Part shown: one piece after another, positions 8,630-18,964 of the stretch
How positions within the stretch are numbered: position 1 is the first letter of the stretch
Layout of the letters: every line of letters starts with the position of its first letter
Assembly: GCF_014635825.1 (NCBI RefSeq)
Contig: NZ_BMDO01000003.1
Coordinates: forward strand, 310,001-374,000
DNA length: 64,000 nucleotides
Source: Mucilaginibacter galii
GTDB lineage: Bacteria > Bacteroidota > Bacteroidia > Sphingobacteriales > Sphingobacteriaceae
Reading direction: 5' to 3'
Program-made: the position numbers and the translations under genes
Notes under the pieces: generated by a model
Databases searched by the model: none
What the model was told of the DNA's origin: nothing
What the model saw: only the letters and a program-made list of their open reading frames with translations

Positions 8630-11600
8630 ATGAATAAAAGATGTACAAAAGCATTTTTATTGGGTATAACAAAACCAGCCTGGGCAAAGCGCCTAAACCT
8701 GATAGGGGTGTTAGTGCTGACACAATTGTTAACCCTCACCACAAAAATTTATGCACAAACCCCTGTTAAAGTAACAGGTTTGGTAACCGATAGCCGCAAC
8801 GAACCGTTGGTAGGTGTTACCGTAAAAGTAAAGGGTACAAGTGGTGGTGGCGGTACCGCGGTTGATGGTAAATACAGCATCAGCGTAGCCAACCCCGCCA
8901 ACGCGGTACTGGTATTTACTTACGTAGGTTATACCACTATGGAAGAACCTGTAAACGGCCGCGCGGTAGTCAACGTAAAGTTAGCCGAATCGAGCACATC
9001 ATTACAGGAAGTAGTCATTTCGACCGGTTATGGCGGTACAGTGCGGAAGCGCGATATCACCAGTTCTATTTCAACAGTTACCGATAAACAAATACAGGAG
9101 CGCCAGCCTTTAACCTTGTTTGATGCCTTACAAGGGCAGGCAGCAGGTGTTTTGGTTATTAACGATAACGGCGAACCGGGCGCCGAAGGTAGTATTACTG
9201 TGCGAGGCCCGTCTACCTTTTCTTCAGAAGGGCAGGGTACTAATCCACTATACGTTATTGATGGAGTGATCACCCAAAACGCCTCTTTATTGAATCCTAA
9301 CGATATTCAAAGCGTTGAAGTATTGAAAGATGCAGCATCGGCGGCTATCTACGGTTCGCGTGCGGCAAATGGTGTTATTTTAATTACCACCAAGCGTGGC
9401 GCCGAAGGCAAGCCCCGTATAGATCTGCAATACACCTTCACCACCGGCCGCATATCGCACCTTATACAATCGGCCAACTCCGAAGATGTACGTTATTATC
9501 GTCGTTTACAATTAGGTTTAACACCCGGCTATGGTAGCACTGTGGTCGACTCGTTAAACCCGGGTCAAAACTCAGATAACGATCTGCAAAAGTTGGTGCT
9601 GGGCAACATGAGCCAAAGGCATGATGTAAAGTTCTCGTTAGCAGGCGGGCAAAAAAACCTGACCTATGCCGCCAGCTTAAATTATCTCGACGATCAGGGA
9701 ACGCTGATCAATACTTACGCTAAGCGTGTGCAATCGCGCATTAACGTTGATTACCAGTTTTTAAAAGGGGTTAAATACTCTACCAATATCTCTTTTTACC
9801 GCCAAACGGGTAATTACTCCAATTTTGCCAACCAGATAAGGCCGGTTTTTGACAGACCATCTAATTACCTGGTGTACAACCCTAATGGCAGTCTAACCAG
9901 TTATACTAACGGTAAGCGTAACCCAATCACCAACGCTTTGTATGAGGTAAACACCCGTGAGGAGTACCGCACGCAGTTTGTTAATAGTTTAAACTTCGAC
10001 ATCACTAAAGATCTGAAGCTAACCACCACGCTGAATACTCAACTCGATAACAGCCAGGGCTTTTTCTTTTCGCCGCGTATTGTAAACGCACAGGATGGTA
10101 CAAGCAACGCCGCCCGTAACAACATGTTTCAGCGTTTTTATTACGAGGCACAGGCTTATTTAAACTATAATAGAACGTTTAAAAAAGATCATAGCATATC
10201 GGCCACCCTCGGTGTATCGCGCGATAGAGCCCGTACCGATACCACCACATTATCGGGTACTAACTTTGTGTTGGAGAATATCCATACCATTACCGGTGCT
10301 AACATTACTAACCTAAGACAGCAACGTGTACGCCAGGTGCCTATTTCTACCGGCTCTTATTTTGGGCGCTTTAACTACAGCTATAAAGGTAAGTATATTT
10401 TACAGGGTGTTTACCGTAACGATGCTTCTTCACGCTTTGGCGTTGATAACCGTTCGGGCGGCTTCCCTGCTGCCTCAGTAGGATGGAGGTTTACAGATGA
10501 GAATTTCTTGGGCTTTACTAAAAAAGTTTTAGACGATGGTAAATTCCGCTTTAGCTACGGTAAAGCCGGTAACGATCCTATTGGTGCATTCGAATCTTTA
10601 GCCCTGTTAGAAATTGGCGGCGACAGCTATAATGGCATACCCGGTATATCGCCTACAGCGAACTTGTACAATTCGGGCCTTAAATGGGAAACCACTACCA
10701 CCAAAGATTTGGGTATGGATCTTACCTTCTTAAAAGGCCGTTTAACAGCCACGGTTGATGCCTATGTAAGAACCACAGACGACCTGTTGTATAATAGACA
10801 AGTACCTAAAGAAACCGGTTACACTGTACAACGTGTTAACGTAGGCACCATACAAAATAAAGGTTTAGAGTTTGTTTTAACAGGCAATGCCATCCGCAAT
10901 AAGAACTTTACCTGGGTAATTAATGCCAATGCTTCTATTGAGCGTGGTAAAATTCTTAAGCTTAACAACGGCGAAAACTTTATTGCTACGGGCAGCGGTG
11001 GTGTAAGCGGTGGTAACGCCCGTTACTTAATTCAGGAAGGCACACGCATAGGTAGCTTTTACGGCTGGAAAAACTTAGGGGTTTACCAGTATGATGCCTC
11101 TAACGCCTACACGCCCGACGGACAAAAGTTAACGCCTATTGGCATCACTGCAACCACCACTAACCGTGGTGGTACTGCCGGTGCTACAGTAGCCAGCAGT
11201 TACCAGTTAAACGGTCAGCCTTATGGCGGGCAAGTTGTACGCAAAAGAACAAGCGGTGGTGCAACCCTTTTAGGTGGCGATACCGAGTGGGAGGATGTGA
11301 ACAATGATGGTGTTATTGACGATAACGACCGCCAGATATTGGGCAATGCACAGCCCGACATTTACCTGGGTTTTGTAAACAACTTTACTTACAAAAATTT
11401 CTCCCTGTCGTTCATTATCAATGCTACGCTGGGCGGGCAGGTGTATAACCAGTTCAAGCAAAACTTAACCAATTTCGCTAATAATGGTGGCCCATCTTTA
11501 CCAGAGGCTATATACGGCGCCTGGACCAAACAGGGCGATATTGCCACCTTCCCGTACTACCCCGATAAAGATACCCGCGGTAGCCAGCGCATAGGCGGTA

Positions 11601-11860
11601 ACAGCTACTTTTTAGAGAATGGTAGCTTTGTAAGGCTTTCTAACGCCAGGTTCACTTACCGGTTTGACCCTAAGATTGCCAGCAGGATACACACCAAGAA
11701 TATATCGCTGTATGTATACGGAGTTAACCTGTTAACCTACACTAATTACAGTGGTTTCGATCCGGAGTTTACACCATCATCGGGCCTTACACCGGGCGAT
11801 GATACGGGCCGGTATCCGAAAAGAAGAGAATTGGGATTTGGTATTAACGTTGGATTTTAA
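8630..11860 (+). CDS. susC: SusC/RagA-type TonB-dependent outer-membrane transporter
   Basis: A 1076-residue protein. It has an N-terminal signal region (hydrophobic stretch around residues 24-42), then a carboxypeptidase-D-like beta domain (VTGLVTDSRNEPLVGVTVKVKG, about residues 47-125) typical of SusC proteins. Next comes the plug with the TonB-box-proximal GYGGTVRKRDITSSIS and the signature PLYVIDG...VLKDAASAAIYGSRAANGVILITTK. A long 22-strand barrel follows and ends with the aromatic terminus NVGF. It imports oligosaccharides across the outer membrane, energised by TonB, with the SusD partner acting as lid. It opens a plus-strand operon; the SusD gene follows after 11 bases. The ligand is not deducible from this protein alone. 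Confidence 0.95.
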   Translation: MNKRCTKAFLLGITKPAWAKRLNLIGVLVLTQLLTLTTKIYAQTPVKVTGLVTDSRNEPLVGVTVKVKGTSGGGGTAVDGKYSISVANPANAVLVFTYVGYTTMEEPVNGRAVVNVKLAESSTSLQEVVISTGYGGTVRKRDITSSISTVTDKQIQERQPLTLFDALQGQAAGVLVINDNGEPGAEGSITVRGPSTFSSEGQGTNPLYVIDGVITQNASLLNPNDIQSVEVLKDAASAAIYGSRAANGVILITTKRGAEGKPRIDLQYTFTTGRISHLIQSANSEDVRYYRRLQLGLTPGYGSTVVDSLNPGQNSDNDLQKLVLGNMSQRHDVKFSLAGGQKNLTYAASLNYLDDQGTLINTYAKRVQSRINVDYQFLKGVKYSTNISFYRQTGNYSNFANQIRPVFDRPSNYLVYNPNGSLTSYTNGKRNPITNALYEVNTREEYRTQFVNSLNFDITKDLKLTTTLNTQLDNSQGFFFSPRIVNAQDGTSNAARNNMFQRFYYEAQAYLNYNRTFKKDHSISATLGVSRDRARTDTTTLSGTNFVLENIHTITGANITNLRQQRVRQVPISTGSYFGRFNYSYKGKYILQGVYRNDASSRFGVDNRSGGFPAASVGWRFTDENFLGFTKKVLDDGKFRFSYGKAGNDPIGAFESLALLEIGGDSYNGIPGISPTANLYNSGLKWETTTTKDLGMDLTFLKGRLTATVDAYVRTTDDLLYNRQVPKETGYTVQRVNVGTIQNKGLEFVLTGNAIRNKNFTWVINANASIERGKILKLNNGENFIATGSGGVSGGNARYLIQEGTRIGSFYGWKNLGVYQYDASNAYTPDGQKLTPIGITATTTNRGGTAGATVASSYQLNGQPYGGQVVRKRTSGGATLLGGDTEWEDVNNDGVIDDNDRQILGNAQPDIYLGFVNNFTYKNFSLSFIINATLGGQVYNQFKQNLTNFANNGGPSLPEAIYGAWTKQGDIATFPYYPDKDTRGSQRIGGNSYFLENGSFVRLSNARFTYRFDPKIASRIHTKNISLYVYGVNLLTYTNYSGFDPEFTPSSGLTPGDDTGRYPKRRELGFGINVGF

Positions 11861-11871
11861 AAAGAACAACA

Positions 11872-13509
11872 ATGAAAAAAGTATTATATATAACCGTTTT
11901 AAGCGCACTTATTTTGTTTGGCAGTTGCAACAAGATGGTGAACGAAGAACCTTTATCTGAAGGTAAGCTGAACGAGTTTTTCAGAAGCAAGTTGGATGCA
12001 GATGCCGCCATAGCTGGTATGTACGGAGAGTTTCAATCGGCCATGATCAAAACCACGCCGACAGGCCAGCATCAAAACACCATGACCTGGTGGGGCGAAG
12101 CCCGCTCCGATAACTGGGAACGCCGCCTGGCTTATGCTACCAATAATCAAAACGAAATTGATTTTAACGGATTAACCGCCAACAACAGCTTTGCCGATTG
12201 GACCATATTGTATAGCTGTATAGGCCGTGCTAACCTGATCATAAAGCGTTTGCCCGAAATTAAAACTTATGTACCACCGGGCACAGCAGGCGAGCTTACG
12301 CCGGCACTGGAGTCGAGCTACACTGCACAGGCTTATGCTATGCGCGCCCTTTGTTACTTTTGGATTGCACGTATTTGGGGAGATGCACCTATTCGCACCG
12401 AGCCTTATACCGATATTGCGCAGCAGGCATCACAAGCCCGCGACCCGCAGGCTAAAGTTCTGCAGCAATGCAAAACAGATCTGCAAAAGGCTTATGATTT
12501 GACTGCAAAGAACGCCAACCCGGTTATTTTTTACTTAGGCGAAGGTGCAATTGCTTCGATCATGGCCGATGTATACATGTGGGAAAAAGATTATCCCAAT
12601 GCCATTATTTGGTTTAAGCGCTTATTTGCTGCCAAGGGGCCAACCGGAAAGGTTTACAATTCGGCAGGCGTAACGGCTACCGGCTCAGGTGGTGTAGCTG
12701 CCGATCTGCAGCCCGGTACCACCTGGAACACACAATTTTTATCACCTGCTACCAGCGTTGAAACCATATTTACTATCCATTGGGATGTGTTGGCTAATGG
12801 TTGCGCCTGTATGTCGGGCGTATCGCGTACCACTAACGAGCCGCTTATCCGTATGGCCGATCCATTGTGGACCAACTGGCCTAAAGTATCGACCGCTACT
12901 TACGGTGCTACCGTAGCTACTACCGATCTGCGCGTCAAGCAAACCTACAATATTACTTCAGCCACTAATCAGCCCATTCGCGACCGTGGTTTTTGGAAAT
13001 TGTATGCAGGTACCTACACCGCACCAACCGCTACTGCCGGGTATAATTTTGTAACCAACGTTTACACCAGCAATTTGGTAGCAACCGATCAAACTAACGT
13101 GTTTGTAACCATGTACCGTTTAAGTGCGATGTATTTGTTATACGCCGAAGCACTAAACAAAACCGGTGATAAAACCAACGCAGTAAAATATCTGAACTTG
13201 ATTAAAGCACGAGCCGGTGTGCCAATAGTGCTCGAAACGCAGTTTCCTGATCAGTCAACTTTAGAAATGGCTATTTTACAGGAACGCCAGTTTGAGTTAA
13301 TTGGTGAAGGTGTGCGCTGGTTTGACCTGGTACGTACCGATCGTGTGATAGAAGTGATGGACCCAATATTGAAAGCCCGCCAGCTACAGGCTGGTAATGC
13401 CCAGGTAGGCTGGGGAACCGATAAACGCCGTTACTACTGGCCATTAAGCACCACTGTGCTTTATTCAAATAACTTATTAGTACAAAACGCACCTTACGGA
13501 GGTCAATAA
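11872..13509 (+). CDS. susD: SusD/RagB-type surface glycan-binding lipoprotein
   Basis: A 545-residue lipoprotein. The signal peptide ends in a lipobox (LILFGSC, lipidated Cys at about residue 20). The helical TPR-like fold typical of SusD is visible, including AYTAQAYAMRALCYFWIARIWGDAPIRTEP and the C-terminal signature LYAEALNKTGD...YLNLIKARAGVP and QERQFELIGEGVRWFDLVRTDR. It caps the SusC barrel and delivers glycan to it. Order and spacing are those of a canonical susCD pair. The specific glycan is unknown, but the downstream enzymes point to a uronic-acid polymer. Confidence 0.94.
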   Translation: MKKVLYITVLSALILFGSCNKMVNEEPLSEGKLNEFFRSKLDADAAIAGMYGEFQSAMIKTTPTGQHQNTMTWWGEARSDNWERRLAYATNNQNEIDFNGLTANNSFADWTILYSCIGRANLIIKRLPEIKTYVPPGTAGELTPALESSYTAQAYAMRALCYFWIARIWGDAPIRTEPYTDIAQQASQARDPQAKVLQQCKTDLQKAYDLTAKNANPVIFYLGEGAIASIMADVYMWEKDYPNAIIWFKRLFAAKGPTGKVYNSAGVTATGSGGVAADLQPGTTWNTQFLSPATSVETIFTIHWDVLANGCACMSGVSRTTNEPLIRMADPLWTNWPKVSTATYGATVATTDLRVKQTYNITSATNQPIRDRGFWKLYAGTYTAPTATAGYNFVTNVYTSNLVATDQTNVFVTMYRLSAMYLLYAEALNKTGDKTNAVKYLNLIKARAGVPIVLETQFPDQSTLEMAILQERQFELIGEGVRWFDLVRTDRVIEVMDPILKARQLQAGNAQVGWGTDKRRYYWPLSTTVLYSNNLLVQNAPYGGQ

Positions 13510-13517
13510 AAATAGAT

Positions 13518-14387
13518 ATGAAGATGAAAAAGTTAAATATAATCTTAGCAAGTCTTTTTTGTGCATCCCTTTTAGGTTCATGTAAAATTGGCGGCCTTGA
13601 ATTTCAAAAAGATTTTAAATATAAACCCGGACAGCCAACCGATGCTCACATTAACAAATCGGCGTTACAATATTTACGTGATAGGGGTAAAACGCCGGTT
13701 GTGGCTAATGATACCGTCTTTAAATACATGCAGTTAGGTTTGGAGTATGCCGGCCTTGATCCTGCAGAGTATGAAAAGGCAGGACGCACGTTTATATTCC
13801 TGAGCAACAACGCTGTAAGAGTGCTCCCTACTACTTCATCAACTGTAAACGGCCAAACCGTAGTGCGCACAACCAGCAACATACCTACAGCAGGTTTTTG
13901 GTTCGAGTTTCAAATACTGGACAAGAACCCCGATGGCAGCCAAAAGTATGCAGCCGATGGTATAACGCCCATAACCCACCCGGCAACGTCGTGGAATGAA
14001 TATTCGCCTCAAACGGTCAAAAATTACTTTTTGTCATTAATAGGCCAGGGCGATTTAGGTTTTAGCACTTTAAATAATGCAAATCAAAGCCTTACCTCCA
14101 TATTGCCTGTGGGTACCGTGGCTGGCAAAGAATCTAAGTTAGGCTTTTTTGTATCATCGCCAACACCAAACTATAACATTAGCGGTAACCGTACCATTGC
14201 TTACGACTATGTAAACAATACAGGAAAAGGTTTTGATCCTGAAAGTAAATTCAACCTGAAAGTAACCAACGCCGATTTTTCGCCCATGGTATTTAACGAT
14301 AATGCAAACGTGGCAACCGGCGGCCTTTTAGCCACCAATGGTCAAATACATGTGGTTGCCGTTACGGCGTTTCCAAGCAGGTACTAA
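13518..14387 (+). CDS. Lipoprotein of the PUL, possible FAS1-like surface glycan-binding protein
   Basis: A 289-residue protein with a clear lipoprotein signal (MKMKKLNIILASLFCAS, then LLGSC). It follows susD by 8 bases and ends 30 bases before the GH3 gene, so it belongs to the same operon. The N-terminal third (ALQYLRDRGK...AGRTFIFLSNNAVRVLP) resembles a fasciclin (FAS1) unit in its layout, but this is only a pattern impression. The rest is beta-rich and unrecognised. By position it is the SusE/SusF analogue, that is, an extra surface glycan-binding protein. I am sure of the lipoprotein nature and operon membership, not of the domain. Confidence 0.7.
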   Translation: MKMKKLNIILASLFCASLLGSCKIGGLEFQKDFKYKPGQPTDAHINKSALQYLRDRGKTPVVANDTVFKYMQLGLEYAGLDPAEYEKAGRTFIFLSNNAVRVLPTTSSTVNGQTVVRTTSNIPTAGFWFEFQILDKNPDGSQKYAADGITPITHPATSWNEYSPQTVKNYFLSLIGQGDLGFSTLNNANQSLTSILPVGTVAGKESKLGFFVSSPTPNYNISGNRTIAYDYVNNTGKGFDPESKFNLKVTNADFSPMVFNDNANVATGGLLATNGQIHVVAVTAFPSRY

Positions 14388-14417
14388 TTTAACAAGACAT
14401 TCACTCCTACACCTTCT

Positions 14418-16658
14418 ATGCAAAAAAAGTTTCTCTTTACAATTTGCCTGCTGGGTATAAGCTGTGGCTTGCATGCCCAGCAAATACCGCGAAACACTAC
14501 CGTCGGTATTGACGAAAAGGTAGCGCAATTGTTAGCCAAAATGACCCTCGAAGAAAAGGTGGGCCAGCTTAACCAATACACCGGCGATCGCCTGGCAACG
14601 GGCCCGGTCACTGCCAATACCACTAAATATCAAGATATTAAAGCTGGTAAAGTAGGCTCTATGCTTAACGTGCGTGGTGTTAAAGACACCCGTATGGTGC
14701 AGGAAATCGCCATGCAATCGCGCCTAAAAATTCCTTTGTTGTTCGGGTTGGATGTGATACATGGCTACCGCGTAACCTTCCCGGTACCACTGGCCGAGGC
14801 CGCCAGCTGGGATTTAAAGGCTATAGAAACATCGGCACGGGTAGCGGCCACGGAAGCTGCCGCATCGGGCCAGCACTGGACGTTCGCACCCATGGTAGAC
14901 GTCTCGCGCGACCCGCGTTGGGGCCGTGTAATGGAAGGGGCAGGAGAAGATACCTATTTGGGTTCGCTTATTGCCAAGGCACGGGTAAAAGGCTTTCAAG
15001 GTAATGGTTTGGGTAATTTAGATGCGGTTATGGCCTGCGTAAAGCACTTTGCCGCTTACGGCGCTGCCATTGGCGGGCGCGATTATAACAGTGTTGATAT
15101 GAGCGAACGCATGCTGTGGGAAACCTACCTGCCGCCCTTCAAAGCCGCTTTAGATGCTGGTGCTGCTACTTTCATGAATTCGTTTAATGATCTGAATGGC
15201 ATCCCCGCCACGGGCAACAGCTACCTGCAGCGCGACATTTTAAAAGACAAATGGGGGTTTAAAGGATTTGTGGTGAGCGACTGGGGTTCCATCCGCGAGA
15301 TGGTGGCACACGGCTTTGCGAAAGACAATACCCAGGCCGCTGAATTAGCAATTAAGGCAGGTAGCGACATGGATATGGAAGGCCATGCCTACATAGCCAA
15401 TCTTGTCAAGCTGGTAAATGATAAGAAAGTGGATTTAGCGTTGATTGACGATGCTGTAAAACGTATACTTCGCAAAAAGTTTGAGTTAGGTTTGTTTGAT
15501 GACCCTTACCGTTTTTGTAACGAAGAGCGTGAACTTAAAGTACTGAACTCGGCCGAGAACCGCGCGAAAGCACGCGATGTAGCCAAACGCAGTATTGTGC
15601 TGTTGAAGAACGATAAGCAATTATTACCCTTATCTAAAAAGCTCAAGACAATAGCGGTAATTGGTCCGCTGGCGAAATCTAATAAAGATATGATGGGCTT
15701 TTGGTCGGTTAAATGGGATAATGACCATCTGGTATCCTTATATGAAGGCTTGCAGAACAAATTGGGTAAGAATACCCAACTGCTTTACGCCGAAGGCTGC
15801 GATTTGGCCGATACCGCTAAATGCAACTTTGCCGAAGCAGTGGCCATAGCCCGCAAAGCCGATGTAGTAATTATGGCCGTTGGTGAAGCTTACGACATGA
15901 GCGGCGAGGCAAAAAGTAAAGCCAACATCCATTTGCCCGGAGCGCAGGAAAACTTAATTAAGGTGGTACAAAAAACAGGCAAGCCCATGGTGGTGCTCAC
16001 CATGTCGGGCAGGCCGTTGATATTTAATTGGACCGCTGACCATGTCGACGCCATTTTACATACCTGGTGGCTGGGCAGCGAGGCGGGTAATGCCATGGCC
16101 GATGTATTGTTTGGCGATTATAACCCTGGAGGCAAGCTGCCTATGTCTTTCCCACGTTCTGAAGGCCAGATACCCGTTTATTACAATTATAAAAGTACCG
16201 GTCGGCCATCGCCAACAGATATGGCCAGCACTTACCGCTCGGGTTATTTGGATATGCAGAATAGTCCGCGTTATGCATTTGGCTATGGTTTGAGTTATAC
16301 TACATTTGCCTTAACCGATTTAAAGCTCGATAGCCATAAATTCAAGCAAAACGATTCTTTAACCGTGACCTGCAACCTCAAAAACACCGGCCGCTTTGCG
16401 GGCGAAGAGGTAGTACAGCTATACTTACAGGATGTATTTGCCAGCGTAACCCGCCCTGTAAAAGAGTTAAAGGGCTTTGAAAAAGTTTATCTTAAACCAG
16501 GTGAAAGCAAAACCGTCAAATTTGTGATCGGTAAGGAGATGTTGTCTTTTTATGATCAGCAGATGAAATGGGGAACCGAAGCCGGCGAGTTTAAACTGAT
16601 GATCGGCAATGCTTCAGATCATATTGTGCTTGAAGATAGATTTGAGCTTGAGAATTGA
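14418..16658 (+). CDS. bglX: Glycoside hydrolase family 3 beta-glucosidase (BglX-like)
   Basis: 746 residues with a cleavable signal peptide (MQKKFLFTICLLGISCGLHAQ), so probably periplasmic. The GH3 N-terminal TIM-barrel shows PLLFGLDVIHGYRVTFP, DPRWGRVMEGAGED, VKHFAAYG and the nucleophile motif GFVVSDWGS with Asp288. The C-terminal alpha/beta sandwich (VVMAVGEAYDMSGEAKSK) and the fibronectin-III-like domain (PVKELKGFEKVYLKPGESK) are both present. The length equals that of E. coli BglX. It releases terminal beta-linked glucose or a related sugar from oligosaccharides. In this operon it would act on products trimmed by the lyases and the GH88 enzyme, which suggests the polymer contains beta-glucosyl residues. 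Confidence 0.93.
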   Translation: MQKKFLFTICLLGISCGLHAQQIPRNTTVGIDEKVAQLLAKMTLEEKVGQLNQYTGDRLATGPVTANTTKYQDIKAGKVGSMLNVRGVKDTRMVQEIAMQSRLKIPLLFGLDVIHGYRVTFPVPLAEAASWDLKAIETSARVAATEAAASGQHWTFAPMVDVSRDPRWGRVMEGAGEDTYLGSLIAKARVKGFQGNGLGNLDAVMACVKHFAAYGAAIGGRDYNSVDMSERMLWETYLPPFKAALDAGAATFMNSFNDLNGIPATGNSYLQRDILKDKWGFKGFVVSDWGSIREMVAHGFAKDNTQAAELAIKAGSDMDMEGHAYIANLVKLVNDKKVDLALIDDAVKRILRKKFELGLFDDPYRFCNEERELKVLNSAENRAKARDVAKRSIVLLKNDKQLLPLSKKLKTIAVIGPLAKSNKDMMGFWSVKWDNDHLVSLYEGLQNKLGKNTQLLYAEGCDLADTAKCNFAEAVAIARKADVVIMAVGEAYDMSGEAKSKANIHLPGAQENLIKVVQKTGKPMVVLTMSGRPLIFNWTADHVDAILHTWWLGSEAGNAMADVLFGDYNPGGKLPMSFPRSEGQIPVYYNYKSTGRPSPTDMASTYRSGYLDMQNSPRYAFGYGLSYTTFALTDLKLDSHKFKQNDSLTVTCNLKNTGRFAGEEVVQLYLQDVFASVTRPVKELKGFEKVYLKPGESKTVKFVIGKEMLSFYDQQMKWGTEAGEFKLMIGNASDHIVLEDRFELEN

Positions 16659-16683
16659 CGTACACCCATTAAACCAATTTAAA

Positions 16684-17772
16684 ATGAGAAGAATATATAT
16701 TGTTTTAGGCTTGTTTTTGCTGACCGTAAGTGCAAAGGCGCAATACGTTAGCCTTTCGGCAGCTGAGATCAAGACTTTAAAGACGGCTATTCAAACCGAT
16801 GCAAAGGTGAAAAAGCAATTTGAACCTATTACAGCACAAGCCGAAAAGGCTTTAACACAAGCTCCAAATCCTATAGAAAAGGTAACTTCCCAAGGCTTAT
16901 TAGAGGGAAACCCTGCCAAAACCGCCAGTTTAAAAGCAGTAGAAGATGCCCCTAAGATTTATGCATTGGCCTTAAACTACCGTTTGTATGGCGATAAGGC
17001 TTATTTGAACAAAGCACAGGAATTTCTTACCGCCTGGGCTAAAATGAACAAAGCCAGCGGCGACCCTATTGATGAGACCAAACTGGAAGACTTTTTTACC
17101 GGATACGACCTCATCAGGAGTGAAGTGAGCCCTGCGCAAAAAACAGAAATCGACAACTGGCTGGAAACTATTGCCCTGGCCGAGATCAACAGTGCATCGG
17201 CAGCACCCAATAAATCAACCTCAAAAAACAACTGGAACTCGCACCGTATTAAGGTAATTACGCAGATAGTATATACCATTCAGGCTAAAAAATATTATGA
17301 CCAGGTAAACCAGTTGATAGAGCAGCAATTAGGGCAAAACCTTTATGCTGATGGTTCGAGTTATGATTTTGCAGAACGTGATGCCTTGCATTACCATATT
17401 TACACGCTGGAACCGTTGCTGAAATCCATGATCGTGGTGAACCGGGCGACCGGCAAAAACTATTACAGCTTCGAATCGCCTGTTAAATCATCGGTACAAA
17501 AGTCGGTGCAGTTTTTAGTGCCCTTTGTTACCGGCGAAAAAACACATGGCGAGTTTGCCAACAGCCGGGTAAAATTCGACCGCGACCGAGCCGCCAATGG
17601 TGAAAAAGGTTATGTAGCCGGTCATCCGTTCAACCCTAAAAATGGCATTGTGGTATTGTCGCTGGCGGCATACTTCGATCCCGGGATGATGAAGATCATT
17701 CAACAGGTAAACGGTAACAATTATTATGATTGGCAACTGGTACTTAACCAGGTAAGAAAAGCCAAATTTTAA
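16684..17772 (+). CDS. Alginate-lyase-fold polysaccharide lyase (PL5-related)
   Basis: The 362-residue product is read from the ATG at 16684. A longer frame from 16609 would overlap the GH3 gene and lacks a signal peptide, whereas this start gives MRRIYIVLGLFLLTVSAKAQ. The (alpha/alpha) toroid signatures of the alginate-lyase superfamily are present: KNNWNSHRIKV, with Asn182/Asn183 and His187 at the expected neutraliser/base position, and ADGSSYDFAERDALHYHIYTLEPLL with His236-Tyr237-His238, matching the ALHYHxF motif of AlgL-type PL5 enzymes. It should cleave uronic-acid-containing chains by beta-elimination, leaving a 4,5-unsaturated end. It is 11 bases from the next lyase. Exact family (PL5 or a neighbouring clan) and substrate (alginate, glucuronan or other) remain open. 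Confidence 0.78.
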   Translation: MRRIYIVLGLFLLTVSAKAQYVSLSAAEIKTLKTAIQTDAKVKKQFEPITAQAEKALTQAPNPIEKVTSQGLLEGNPAKTASLKAVEDAPKIYALALNYRLYGDKAYLNKAQEFLTAWAKMNKASGDPIDETKLEDFFTGYDLIRSEVSPAQKTEIDNWLETIALAEINSASAAPNKSTSKNNWNSHRIKVITQIVYTIQAKKYYDQVNQLIEQQLGQNLYADGSSYDFAERDALHYHIYTLEPLLKSMIVVNRATGKNYYSFESPVKSSVQKSVQFLVPFVTGEKTHGEFANSRVKFDRDRAANGEKGYVAGHPFNPKNGIVVLSLAAYFDPGMMKIIQQVNGNNYYDWQLVLNQVRKAKF

Positions 17773-17783
17773 ACCCGAGGTTG

Positions 17784-18962
17784 ATGAAAAGAACCGGAAT
17801 TTTAGGATTGTTACTCGTAGGCTGTTTAGCCTTAAGCTTGCGCTCTTTGGGCAACAATGATTTTAAACAACAGGTGGCTGCCACCCTGCGCCAATCTATT
17901 TTAAAAGAGGCGGCTTGGGCATTAAAACAAAAGCCCATCACGGTTACTGCCGAACGCTGCCCGCGCAGTGCAGGTGGTAAGCACGATTTCTATTCGGAGG
18001 GCGACTACTGGTGGCCTGATGAAAAGAACCTGGCCGGTCCGTATATTCAGAAAGATGGACTAACCAATCCACAGAACTTTACCGCCCATAGGCTGGCCAT
18101 GATCAGGCTGAGCCGTATTGTGGGTGCGCTGGCATCTGCCTATCGGCTTACGCATGAAAAACGGTATGTTCGGCAGGCCTTGATTCACTTGAAAACCTGG
18201 TTTGTCAATCCCGAAACGCTCATAAACCCTAATCTGCAATATGCCCAGGCTATTAAGGGCGTAGCTACAGGCAGGGGCATAGGTATTATAGATACCATTC
18301 AATTGATGGAAGTGGTAAAGGGGGTTGAGGCTATGCAAGCTTCGGGTGTAATTGGCGATGCAGATTTAATGGATATTAAAAACTGGTTCAACCAATACCT
18401 TGGATGGCTCACCACACACCAGTATGGTAAAGATGAAATGAATGCCAAAAACAACCACGGCACTTGTTGGGTAATGCAGGCGGCCTGTTTTGCGTTATTC
18501 ACGGGGAACAATGAAGTAGCTAACTTTTGCCGCAACCGCTACAAAGAAGTTTTATTGCGCACACAAATGGCTGCCGATGGTAGCTTTCCGTTAGAATTGA
18601 AACGTACCAAGCCCTACGGGTATTCTATTTTTAACCTGGACGCCATGGCTACTATTTGCCAGTTGTTAAGCACCAAAAATGATAACCTTTGGATTTACGA
18701 AACGCCTGACGGTCGTTCCATTAAAAAGGGGATTGCGTATTTGTACCCCTATTTGAAAGATAAAAACAAATGGCCTCTTCAGCCCGATGTAATGCACTGG
18801 GATAGCTGGCCGGTAGCTCAGCCAGCCTTGGTATTTGGTGCAGCTGCTTATCAAAACTCCGAATGGCTCAACACCTGGAAAGCTATGGAGCACGAACCCA
18901 CTAACGAAGAAATTATAAGAAACCTGCCGGTGCGTCACCCACTTATCTGGCTTAATAATTAA
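17784..18962 (+). CDS. Alginate-lyase-fold polysaccharide lyase, PL38-like
   Basis: 392 residues from the ATG at 17784 with a hydrophobic leader (LGLLLVGCLALSL). It differs from the preceding lyase in its signatures: CPRSAGGKHDFYSEGDYWWPDE, NPQNFTAHR, AKNNHGTCW with Asn223-Asn224-His225, and a basic/tyrosine patch RTKPYGYSIFNLDA (Arg274, Tyr278, Tyr280). These blocks recall the PL38 family, whose characterised members cut beta-1,4-glucuronan or alginate. Two non-identical lyases side by side suggest division of labour, for example endo- and exo-acting or mannuronate versus glucuronate. The gene ends 2 bases before the GH88 start, implying coupled translation. The PL38 label is from memory of motif layout and should be treated as probable. 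Confidence 0.72.
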   Translation: MKRTGILGLLLVGCLALSLRSLGNNDFKQQVAATLRQSILKEAAWALKQKPITVTAERCPRSAGGKHDFYSEGDYWWPDEKNLAGPYIQKDGLTNPQNFTAHRLAMIRLSRIVGALASAYRLTHEKRYVRQALIHLKTWFVNPETLINPNLQYAQAIKGVATGRGIGIIDTIQLMEVVKGVEAMQASGVIGDADLMDIKNWFNQYLGWLTTHQYGKDEMNAKNNHGTCWVMQAACFALFTGNNEVANFCRNRYKEVLLRTQMAADGSFPLELKRTKPYGYSIFNLDAMATICQLLSTKNDNLWIYETPDGRSIKKGIAYLYPYLKDKNKWPLQPDVMHWDSWPVAQPALVFGAAAYQNSEWLNTWKAMEHEPTNEEIIRNLPVRHPLIWLNN

Positions 18963-18964
18963 CG